A stretch of DNA of 64,000 nt, taken from Corella eumyota (Eukaryota; Chordata; Ascidiacea; Phlebobranchia; Corellidae). A model generated the notes under the pieces. The model was not told the DNA's origin, searched no databases, and worked only from the letters and a program-made list of their open reading frames with translations. A program made the position numbers and the translations under genes. Of the stretch, positions 11,548 to 23,694 are shown in pieces (position 1 is the first letter of the stretch; every line of letters begins with the position of its first letter). The DNA is taken from the NCBI GenBank assembly GCA_963082875.1, contig OY720098.1, forward strand, positions 11,966,001-12,030,000, given 5' to 3'.

Positions 11548-14500
11548 TTACTTTTTCTCCTCTGCGTGACCGCTTCCCCCGCTGTCGGAAGCTGATCTTT
11601 CAAAATTACTCCCTTGAAATCCACTATCTCTTCCAGAGCTCAAAGATCTCTTCTTTATGATTGGTTTCTCCACCTCACTTGGCACCTCTGATCTAGTTCT
11701 GCGATGTTCCGATGCTATCATGTCTTCAGTTTCGTCAGTAATCTATTTAAAAAAAATGATAGTAATATTTTGATTAAACCACTTTGCTTTGCCAAGAATA
11801 TTAATTTAGCATGTTTGAGTTAATTTAATTTTATGTCGGTGCCTATTATTTTTACAAAAAAGTAAAGTTTAGCTTACTTGTAACAACATTAGACTGTTTC
11901 GCTTGTATCTTACTTCCTTTGCAGCTATTAACTGGTCTTGCTTTTTATCTTTACGTTGAAAACTGCTATTAAAAGAAGAAACTCCATTTTTCTAAAAATA
12001 TAGTTTAAATAAAAAAAAACATAGCTACAGTAAATATATATGTAAAAACTTTGAAATTACAACTAAAAACGCTAAGTTTGGCACAGAAAACAGACCTTGG
12101 TTTAAGGTAAAAAAGGTCAAGGTTTGTTTAGTAGATCCTCTAAAACTGGAACAAGAGTTTTTTGGTATGAAAACTTACTGTGTTTGGAGATCTAGTTGGT
12201 TTAGAGACAGCCAATGGCGAAGGAACTCCGGTCGAGTTATTCTTTTTGTTTAAATAAGGAAACTGCAAACTGGTCAACGAGTCTGAGTTAGATTTTGTCT
12301 AAAAGTAGGTATTTTTTTTAAATGCTATCTTTAATGTTGATGTGTAATATAACTAATTATATATATTTATTTTTAATGAAATAGTATTTGGTTAAAAACC
12401 AAAAAAAAATGATTACGTGTCATGCAGTGTCATGCTGCTCTGTAATATACAAATAGGCTGCTTAGTGCTTGTCTTTTCAGCAGCGTATTTGCAATGAAAA
12501 TGCTAATGACAGTTAAATAACATGCATAGTATAATATAAGATTGGTTAGAAGTTAGGTCGTACCCATTTGCCTTGTAAACCTGTCGTTGACCACACCATT
12601 TGTGGTATCTTGCTTCTGTACAGACAAACCTAAACCGTTTAAAACTTAAACATTAACTAAAAAGTGATCTAAACTTACAAAAAAATAAGTTTGCATGACA
12701 AAGAAAAACAAAATAAATCTGAAAAACTAAGTTACAACGTAAACTCAAAGAACATGCATAATTACTTTGGATAAACATAAAAGAAAAGGGTGAAATAAAT
12801 TAATGGCCAAACAAAAAATTGCCATATGTCATTAAAACAAACCTGTGCTTGCAAACTTGCACAAGAGTCTCTGTGAATAATAATATTCGCGTTTGCTCTT
12901 AAGGAATTACGCTGCGATAAATTCGGAGTGGATTGATTGGATTTTCTACGAATCGGATTGTTTGATCTAAAAAAATTAATATAAAAAATCGTTTAAAACC
13001 ATCCTACAAGTATTTTTTATCTGTTTTCCACTATATTTCTAATATGGCCGCAAGTCATAGTAACTACCAAAAATCATTCTCATATGTCGCTAAAAGATTA
13101 TTCTTAAAAAGTTTTGGGCTTATATTTTGATACTAAGGCTTCTAATGTGGTATATTATTTATCACATCAGATTAAACAAGTTTTAGTTTAGGTTACATCA
13201 ATGTCACACTATTCGCACTTGGACCTTCCATTTACGAATAGGTTAAACAAGTCCCACTAGCAAACCTTTAACCAAAAAAATAAAACCCACATAAAAAACA
13301 AAAATTTTAAATAAGAGATTAAAAATAAAAAATTTTCAAAATTCTGAAGCATATTATATAAATAATTGTGGGGTTAATAATATGCGAATTCTACCTGTAC
13401 AAACTATCTGAATGTGAGCCATGCAGCGCCGTTGAACTGAGTCTGGATTTTCTCTGGCATCTGAAGACGAAGTAATACAAGTTTCTGTATCCACGCCTGA
13501 ACACCGGGTTCATTATGCCGTAGATTATAAAATTAACACCGGAGTTGCTTAAACCTAACCAACCGAAAGCCTGAAAAAATATTGTTGTTTTAACTTAAAG
13601 TACATCAACTGCTATTTCGAGATTCTAAATGAAGAAAAAGTGTAATATAATTGGTTTCTCAAAATAAATTGTTTATTAAATTTCAATATAGGTTAATTAA
13701 CATTGAAACATTTCACAATTACAGATTACCTTTTTAGGCAATGGAGCTATACCCCTTGGGTCAATGAGGACAGTAAAGCCATAGGGTAGCCAGCAAATAC
13801 AAAAGAATGCTACAGTGGTTGCAAGCGTCTGCAAGAGATTACTCTCTTTTCTCATCGACCTGCGATTTTGCTCGCTATTTACCACGCCACTGTGGACACT
13901 CAAACTGCGAACCCATCTTCCACTGCTTCGTACAGTTCTGAATAAAATTTTAATATTAAACTCCAATATTAACATTTTTCTGAAGAAATATCATTTTTAT
14001 TTTACTATTATTAATTCTCATTTTATAATATGAATTTAAAAATGCTTTGGTTCTATTTAGATCAAACGATAACAATATAAAATAACAATAGGTTTCGAAG
14101 TCTAAGTTTCGAAAAATGTTGTCGCTAGATCTCGCTATTGAGCTACCATAGTGTCAAAACCAACAAATGAATAAAAAAAGATTTTAAACTTGAGATACTA
14201 ATTTAATTTAACAATATTTTATCAGTTTTAAAAAACAAAATTTTTTAAACAATTTAAATTTGATAAAATTTAAAAACATTTTTCAAGACCAGAAAAAAAA
14301 AAAAATTTTTAAGCCCAATTATATATATTAAAACGTAATTTAACTTGTTAAAACCACCGTTGGGTAATAATTCCGTCTTTAGTAAAATTTAAATTAATGT
14401 CAACATTTTTGATTAGGATGTTATTAAAAAGATATGCCTAAAATACGACATGTTGTCGTGAATAGGTCAGTACATCCTTATATATAAACTGATAAATAGC

Positions 14501-17500
14501 CGGCTTCGCAATAACTTACTAATTTAAGAACATTAGTGAATGGTCTACAATGATGCTATAACAAGCCTATACAACAGGAAACAATTCTAATAAGTATAAC
14601 CGTGCTGTTCCCTTGAAGTCTGACGTCATTTCCATACTTCAAGCAACCTTGCAATTTTCAAGCGGGCACAAAAGGTAAACAATAAAAAAGTAGAAACCAA
14701 ACAAAAAAATCAAAAAGAAAGAAAAAAATTCAATAAATTGATACGTGAAATTGCGTTTTTGTGTATTCCATTAGCTTAATCACACTATTTTTAAACGTTT
14801 AAAAACAGCTTTTAGAATATGCAAAGTTTATAACTTTTTTTGCACATTTTCTTGACCGGATTGGATCCGTTGGTCACGTGACCCGACGGGAAATAACGTC
14901 ACGGAAGTCGGTAGCAAAACAAACGAGAGTGAGAATAAAACGTAAACAAACAAATCTGGATTGTGACGTAACAAACTAATTAAACAACTCATAAAATAGA
15001 CAACAAACTAGCGACAACGTAAAGGGGCTTTTTTAAAGCATTTTTAATGTATAGTTGATTTTAAAATATTTTAGTATATTTAAATGTGGGAAGTTTTGAT
15101 TTTAATGTTAGTTTCAATTAAAAATTTTTGCAACGTCATTTCCTTTGCAAAAAATCGCCATAACCATATTTGAAACAAAAACGAAAGTAAAAAAAAATTG
15201 ACTTTAAAAATGATAAAAATGATTCTATTCAAATGCCACGTGACGTCACTCAACCTTTACAATTGACCAAAAAAACAACTGCCTACGTTAAATACCTGCT
15301 TTAAGCATAATAAAAAAAAAACGTCAATGGAAAAACGTATTTAATTATGCTTAGTATTTATAAAACTAGCATTAAATATGACGTATGAAATTTCGTTGGT
15401 TAATGTTATTTTTTAACAATATAATAATTTATATAAATTACATTAAGCCTATACTTACAAAAACAGCTTCCAGTAACAAAAAGAAATTACACACAAAGGT
15501 ATAAAGATTGCACATATTGTTATAAAAATAGTAAAGGAAATAGATCTTGTATCATCCCAAGAACAAAGCAACATCTTAGGGTCAAATCTAAAAAACAAAT
15601 CGAAAATAATTAATATTTCATTGTAATTACATTAGTTTTGCATTAAACACTTAGTGGTTTACAGTCTTAACACTTGTGATTTTTGCTATAGTTATCCTTA
15701 AACAAGAGTAATATTCTAGATTTTTAATTCTTGGAAAAACTCGAAACTAAATGCGTTTACCAAAAATACTTGTTATAACTATTTAGAAAAACACGCCTCA
15801 AAAAACTACTTAAATAATCGCATGGATCATTTAAGTTAGTATTTCAACTTTAAAATATTATATTTGGCAAAGTATTTAATGTTTTTAAGCTGTAGTTAAC
15901 GTTAGTAGGACGTTTAATAATCAATCTTCTTTTAGAAGTTTTATTTAAATGATTTTCTTTGTAAACAAAGGCTAAAAAATACAAATTTAAAACTTACGCA
16001 ATAGCTCCCCACCCAACTAAGGTAGGAAAGGATAACAAATTCGACCAAACCCAAGTAAAGGCTACCATTAGATAAACTCTTTTCTTCGTGAAATGAGTAA
16101 TGTAAGTGCTGCTGTGTACAACCGCCCAATACCTAAAATAGAACAAGTTAATTAGTTATTCTCACATTGCAGTAATTACTAACAATAAAGTTAACCAATA
16201 AATTAAAACAATAAAATGTCTTCTCTTATATATAAATAGAGTGTGATCTGAAGCATGCATGTTTCAAGACATCTGTTAATCTTTTAACGTTGTATAATGA
16301 GTAACATGTTAAAAAACTTAAAAAAAAGTAGTCTACCGTAAAGCTATGTTAAACGCATAGCAGCCGCAGAAAATCGTGATGTGAAACCGTAAAAGTGTGC
16401 AACGATTTTAACTAAAGAGTTGCAAATTCCGCGCTTGAAAATGCGCTGACGAATTCGTGACGTCACGACTGATGCTAACTTTTATCGGAAACGCACTTCC
16501 GCTGTTATTACATACGCATTATGTTTAATGAAAAATGAGTTTATAGTGGACCCAATAAAATCTAAACGCACTTTTGATTGCAGTGACGTCAATAGATTTT
16601 GAACCCCGATTAATTTGTTCTTTCACATCATATTTTAACATGTATACTATGATGCGTTTGTGATTATCGAAACACGATCCTTTAAAGTCCTTAAAAATAA
16701 TTGCAAGCGATTGAAATTTGACCTGTTTATGTACCAGTTTGAACCGGTATCTTACTTCGCATCAGGTCAAAATTAATTACATTCTAAACCAACTCAAGTT
16801 TTAAGTGTCACTAGGGAATTAAAAATATCATCAAACAACATAAAGTTGTTTTTTTAATTAAATACTTAACATGTGTTGTTGTCATGCTCTAAAGCCAATT
16901 TCAAATAACGTCATTTAAATCTAAACGCTTTAGAACGTAATGTTTTGGGCGTTTTAATGTATTTGGTAAATATAGCGTGAAGCAGAAAATACCACAGTCT
17001 GTTCCATAAAAAAACTCTCAAAATAGCCTAATTCTTGAAACTAACCTGTTTATTGCGATAAAGGTAAGGTTGCACAGAGAACATGTGCAGGTGACCGTTA
17101 CGGTATAACCAGCTATGGTACAAGCTACCGAACCTAATGCATTTCCTGGAATTAGAACGTTGGCAATAACAGTCGGAACAACGAACCCAGTTACCTTAAA
17201 AAAAAACAGTTTGTAATAAAAAATTATTTGGTATATTTAACATTTATACAATTTTTTTTACAATTTGCGTAAATATATATGTTTAGGTTGGTAATATGTT
17301 TTGGCATTTCTCCCTTTTTGCTTATCTATTTTAAAATACATATACAAAAATAAATACTTTTAAGACATCTGGGTACAAGTGTGTATTTATAAAGAAATGC
17401 GATACTTGTAACGCAAAGGACAGTATTTATATCAAAAACAAGTTACTTAAACAGTATTTTTCTCCTTTGAAAGGGTTCATTAAAAATTTAAATTTAAACC

Positions 17501-18014
17501 AATAACTTTAGTAATTCAATGCCAAATAAGAGTTAGTATTTTAAGAAAAAAAAACTTATTAACATATTTTTAGCTGAACAAAATACCTTTTAAAAACTTA
17601 AGCTTTATAAAAACATTTTTAATAATATCAATTTTCTAAAAAGGTAATACTTAGAAAACCCGATATTTACATAGACATAAACTATTTATACCTAGTAACT
17701 CTGTTTATATATACAAATCAAATTTTAAATATGACAATGTAATGAGCTAAACCACGTACCAATAAGTCAGCAAATGCCAAGTTGATAACGAACATATTTC
17801 CATGAGAGTGAACCCTCTTTTCCAACATTATTGAAAATATGACAGTTAGGTTTCCAATCGACCCAATCACGGTCAGCAAAAGTAAATAAATAATTTCAAC
17901 AACTTGGTGGGCGGGCGACTGGTTCGTCCAAGGGTTATATGTTGTTGTTTGAATACCTGCATTAATGCTATCGTTTAGTAAAATCGTAGGCACAGTCGTT
18001 ATTGGGTCCATCAT
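11548..18014 (-). CDS. Class A (rhodopsin-family) GPCR 1 with long C-terminal tail
   Basis: Eleven exons: 18014-17760, 17194-17046, 16132-15998, 15587-15459, 13937-13730, 13570-13395, 12966-12843, 12629-12564, 12298-12179, 11991-11878 and 11742-11548. They join in frame to 556 residues. TM1 has GSIGNLTVIFS, TM2 LAFADLL, TM3 ends in NRYW (the DRY position), TM6 has CWLPYG, and TM7 has NFIIYGIMNPVF. The TM3-ECL2 disulfide pair is present (VACTIAGY and LLCSWDD). The N-terminus is extracellular and has an NQS sequon. NRY and YGxMNPxF resemble the melatonin-receptor/GPR84-like group, but the ligand cannot be assigned. The last five exons encode a Ser/Arg-rich tail of about 200 residues (RRKSNQS, KKRSLSSGRDSG) suited to phosphorylation and arrestin binding. 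It is a paralogue of the plus-strand receptor at 23.7 kb. Confidence 0.9.
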
Positions 18015-20423
18015 TATATAGTGAACACCTTTTAGTTATTTGTATTTTAATTTAGACACACAATTTAATAAAAAAAGTGAGATCTGAAAATAAAATTTTT
18101 TTTTAGATTTTTACCACCATTTTTTTACATTTAACTTTAATTAAGTTTAAAAAAGATTTTACCTTTGTTAAAATATTTTTTTGGTATAATTTTTTAAAAA
18201 ACAAAAAAAGTTTATTTACTTTTAAACTACATAATCAACACAACTTTAAAAGTTTCAAACTGGTATCTTAAAATCTAATCTATATAACCAATAAAGCTAA
18301 CGACAAAACAAACCACTGCATCTTAACAGTTATTTATACCCTGGCCACTATGTTAACGACAAAAACACAAGCACAATGAATAGTCGACATTAAAAAAGTG
18401 AATCATCGCTAACTTTAATTCAACTAAGGGTAAAGCACAGGCCATTTCTTTTACTCAACCATGTAAACATATACTAACAGTTCATGACTTTAGTTAGTTA
18501 AGAAACTACATAAAAACACTACAAAATCACAAAAAATGCTACAACAATTTGTAAGATGGCTTCTATTTTATAAAAAAAAACACGTGCAAACCGCAGATGA
18601 CGTATGTTTTATGTTGCACCAACGAAGCCTAAACAATAAATAAAACATAACCTATCTACGCATGTGAAAAAATTAGACTCGTTAAAGGTAAAATGTAATA
18701 ATACCAATTACGCTACAAATTGGCGAATAGTTGCGCCGCTTTTCTTATTATTATTATTTGGTTGAAAAAATTGCTGATGTTTATCACTTTCATACCAAAC
18801 GTATGTTAAATGCCGTCATGTCACTTTTTGTCTGTTTATAAAAAAACGTTTCTATCTAATTAAGGTTTAAAAAATTGTCGTGCGGGAAATTAGCATAAAA
18901 CGATTTAAAAAAAAACATTTTGTCTCAATTACAACTTATACATAATTATACGTTCTTCCTATCTGGATTTTTACGACACTAAGTTTTACAAATTATGCCA
19001 ATGAACATAATTGCTTTTGTTGATGTTACAAACTCATTCTATTTACGCTTTAAATCTTAAGCTGTACTGTTTTTGACCGGTTTGTCAGATTAATCAACTG
19101 TTTAGGTGTAAGCGCTTCGTCGGTCTTCGGTATTCAGCGTTTTACCCACCTCAGGCAAGGCCCATACAAATTTACTGATGATGTAAGAATGGGATTTCCA
19201 GTAGTCTCCAGCAACTGAGCATGACAAAAAATATGTAACTCATATCACGGTGTCAGACGTGCTTAATGAACAATCTTTTTTTAAAAGGCTAAAACAAAAT
19301 TTATCAACCGCTTCCTCTATTGTTTACGTGTTATGTGACTTTTAAAAATCATCAAGTGCACATAACATTCCCACCATATAATCTACTTTATTTATAGCAA
19401 AAATCAAATAAAGAAATGTTATAATTTTTCTAGCTAAAAAAGTATTACGCAACACAACATAATTTTGGACTATTAAAGATTAAAAAACGGTCTACTGCAC
19501 ACTGATTTTACCTAAGGAAAAAAAAGAAGCCTAAAAACTAACTGTCCATTTTTTATCGCCTACCATCTAATACAACACAAATAAAAGTTCGTTCTAATGG
19601 TAATTTTGCCGCATGATTTATTCTTTTGTTATCCTTATTTTTATATACGACTTCCCACGTAAAAATTTAAGGAATCGAACAACTTTACAATTTTTTTTAT
19701 TCTAAAAATAGTTGGAAAAAAATTTGATTCAAAGCAAAATAAGGTTATTACTTTTCTTATTTACATAATATATTTTCTTTAAATACAACGCCTTGTTAAC
19801 AAAATATATTAAATATTACATCAAGCATAACTATTAACTAACATTCTGTGCATAAGGTTTAAACTTACAGTAAAAACGTATTTTAAAAATAAATAAACTA
19901 TATTAAACAATTTAAATCTAGTATCTTCATATATATAACCACATTAAGGTTAATTAAAAGACACAATTTATTTGAAAAGGTAAGCAGATTTAAAATGATA
20001 TCATCAATTAATACGTTTTTATCCCAAAAAAATTATTTTTACCTATAACATTTTTTTCACGTTAAAAATACGATTTAGTAGTCTCAGCATGTTTAAATAT
20101 AGCAATAAAGCGGTACAAAGCATTAATTAAATGTGAGATTTTGTTAAACTAAGCAAATCGTTATTTACTTCAATATTTTAGTTTACATGATATTATATTT
20201 ATGTAAATTGTCATTTATTTTTTAACGAACCACATTTTGCGGTTACAATTTTGTTATCAAAAATTATCTTTTACTATATTTAGATAAGTTATAGAACAAA
20301 ACTTGAATTTTAACCATGAAAAAATAGGTTCTTATTCTTTACCTCCACCCAGTGGATACTTTTTATTTTTCTTCAATGTTAAAAACAAGGTTTAATTTAA
20401 CATTAAATAAAAAAATTAAGCCT

Positions 20424-20684
20424 TATTTCAAATAAAATAAACATATTTCAAATAAAATAAACATATTTCAAATAAAATAAACATATTTCAAATAAAATAA
20501 ACATATTTCAAATAAAATAAACATATTTGAAATAAAATAAACATATTTCAAATAAAATAAACATATTTTAAATAAAATAAACATATTTCAAATAAAATTA
20601 ACATATTTCAAATAAAATAAACATATTTCAAATAAAATAAACATATTTCAAATAAAATAAACATATTTCAAATAAAATAAACAG
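20424..20684. repeat. 20-bp minisatellite
   Basis: About 13 head-to-tail copies of a 20-bp unit, 'ataaacatatttcaaataaa', with only a few single-base variants (for example ttga, ttta and a 'ttaac' variant). The high identity suggests recent expansion and likely length polymorphism. It does not encode anything. Confidence 0.95.
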
Positions 20685-22396
20685 GTAAAATGTCAAAACA
20701 ATTTAATGGTTATTGTTTAAATAACGCCCATAAGAAATGTGGTACGAGTTCTAAAAATGCTACCCAAGTTACATATAGTTGGCCTATTTTAAAAGCAATT
20801 TTATGCTTGCTCATCTATGTAAAATTTTTACACATCAATTTGTTAAAATTTTCAATTTAAAAGAATGTTCAAATTGACACTTTTTTAATTTACAATGTTC
20901 TTATAAATAATTAAGGCTTGCAAGTTAACCAAGAATGATCAACTGTATCCACCCGTAACGACCTTATAAAGATTATGCCGTGAGAGCCCATTTGTACTAG
21001 GTTGAATTTCTAATAGCATTAGCACTATGGTTATATATCTCTCCACTTAAAATTGTTTTTATGTAAAGAATTTGTGGCTAACAAAGTTTTCGTTAGCTCT
21101 TTAAGAGCATGATATGAAATATAATATTACAATAAGTACTAAAAAGTAATGAACCGATGTACGATAACAGTCTTGACTGATCAAGTATACTTTAAAATTA
21201 ATTATTTTATTAATCATCAGCATTAATAATAATAAAATTATTTCAAAATAAAGATAAAAGGTCAGATTACAGAAACCACAAAAAAAGGTTAAGAATAATA
21301 AATTAAAGCGGCTTAGAATCTTCTAAGAAACCAAAGGACTTTTAGATTGAGGGTTATCGAATAAAAAAAAATTAAAGTTATTAGATTACAAATACATAAA
21401 TGTCATACCATTTAACCTTAACCGAATGTATGGAAAGGCAATATCTTAAAACTTACTTTATGGTATTTATTTAAACGTTCTCAAATTTCAGTAGACAGTG
21501 TTTATTTTAAAATGGAAAGTATTTAAAGATATCATAGATTTTACAACTAAGTCCCTGATTAGATTTGTTCGATAAGGGGATAAATGTTAGCATGTCAAAT
21601 ATATTGATAAGGTGTAAATATCAAAACTTATATTTTCAATTTAATTATTTTTTTTTAGTTTTTTTTTAAATCATGTATGTTTTTAAATTTGTAGACATGT
21701 AAAAAAAGGTAATTATTAAAAAAAGGTAATTAGATTAACGCGAATGATTAAAAAGAATATCCTTAAACATAAATGCATTCGTATAAACGTATATGGTAAA
21801 CGAATGTTACTAAATGTGTATATTTTATATGTTAAAAGGATACTTTTGTTACTTTACGTATAAACTTGGTTTTTTAAGTACTTTTACGTCATTGTGGTTA
21901 TGTTTAAATATTTACGTTATAATAAAAACGGCCTGATTTGTTAAGAATTGAAGTTCAAAAAACTGTATAACCTAAAGGTAATATAATAACAAAGTCGCAT
22001 TCTTATTAAAGTGATTTAGTTTTAATTTAGTTTATTGTTGCAAAATAAGTAAGTTCAAAGCCTAAAGTACTTTATACATTAAAATAATTTAATAATTAAT
22101 TGAAATAGATTACCCTTACCACATTTTCAATTAAATAAATGCTATCCATATTCCCTATTGAATTTTTTTGCAGTATAACAATAGAAAATATAAAGATTAA
22201 TGAGATGCAGCCTAACCAAATTAAAACATTGTCTTGGATTATCTTGAAGACAATTAATGGTACGATGCCATAAGGTTAAACAATAAGATACCCGTGGGAA
22301 TAGAGTCGCGCACCATACTTAATCCCCATACGAAATAATTCATTTGCTTTGCAAAAATTATTCTTGTAATTAAAAATGCAATATACCGTTAAAAGG

Positions 22397-23101
22397 ATTT
22401 CTCTTTTTATTGATTTTTATTGATACGGCCAAAAAATTAGTTTATTCAATTATTTTGTAAATGCCAAGTTTAATGTAACTTGTGGATGAAATTTATCTAA
22501 TTAAATTACCACGAAGTCTATGAATCTTAACATTTCTGTTTACGGTAATAAGGTAACAAACAGTATATATGTATGCATGTAGAAAAAATAAACAATTTAT
22601 TTACGAAAAAATAAAAAATTTTTGATTCAGTTTTCAAGGTTTATTTTTTTTAGATTTAAAATGAAGTGCATTTAGAATTTTAACTCAGAGAGATTGTCAT
22701 AAATATAAATGCGTTATATGATGCCAATGGCAATCTAGAGAAAGTCCGCTTTTAATTTCGCAATTTGGTTTAAATGTATAAATAAATACCTGATCATTAT
22801 TTACGCATATGCGGGTGCACTTGGCAAACATTTTTTAAGTGCGTATAATTTAAAAATAAATTTGTTAGTGATTAAGTATTCAGAATCGAGCATAATTAAT
22901 AGAGGTGCCTTTAAATAGAATTGATATGACTATTTCTGGCAATTTGACCTTAACGAGCTTCTTATTAAATGACAGTTAGGTAAAGGTGCATACGTAGAAT
23001 AGAGTTATCAGTAGTGACCACAGTATGCGGATTCGGCCACTCGACGTCAACACTTCGTAAGAAAAAGGCTTAATAAAATAAAAATCAATAAAAAGAGAAA
23101 T
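22397..23101. mobile_element. Possible small DNA transposon/MITE bounded by inverted repeats
   Basis: 'atttctctttttattgattt' followed by 'ttat' at 22397-22420 is repeated as its exact reverse complement at 23078-23101. The interior of about 650 bases has no reading frame. No convincing target-site duplication is visible, so the element status is tentative. Confidence 0.35.
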
Positions 23102-23694
23102 GCACATGTTCAAATATAAATAAGAAAAAAATAGAAAATAGAAAATTCTAAGATTTAGTTTTTAAACGTCAAATCTTTAGCTGTAAGAAACTGATTTTTT
23201 AACGCTATGTTCAACAACGAAAAATATTTTTAAAGCTCTCTGAAAAACAGAAGCTTATCATTACAGGATTTTTGCAAAAAATAGATTTTTTGGTATCATA
23301 TATTATTATTTTTGGTATAAATCCGAGCTTAAATTTATCGGTTAGTATTTAAGGTAAGGATATATAAAAATGAATGGTGTAAAAATCCATGCCAAGGGTA
23401 ATAATAACACAAGATGAAATTCATTTAGGCTTCGCCCAGTAATTTTTGTTTAAGCCATAACCATTTAGCCCTTATTGATTTTGCACGGGGAAAACAGGTC
23501 GCACTTATTCAGGAAGTAATGTGCTGGTATATACTGCTGTTGTTGTGAGTTAATTATCCTAATGACGTAGAACAAATGGCTAGACTGCAGGGAAATTTCG
23601 GCAATAATACGACTTAATTTACCTATTGAGACTTAAATTTGTTAATGGTAACTTTATAATATTTTTTTTAAATTTATAGATTCAGTTTTTAAAA

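Larger units (their letters stand above)
18100..23690. other. Intergenic spacer between the two head-to-head GPCR genes
   Basis: About 5.6 kb with no coding exon that I can support. It contains the 20-bp minisatellite at 20424-20684 and a pair of inverted repeats at 22397-22421 and 23078-23101. As the divergent upstream region of two paralogous receptors it should hold both promoters. Scattered TATATA-rich runs occur, but none can be tied to a start site. Confidence 0.5.

Noticed and set aside
12564-12615. Alternative acceptor for GPCR-1 exon 8 at 12615
   Set aside because: It would put the next exon in a frame with an early stop. The acceptor giving 12629-12564 keeps the frame through to the last exon.
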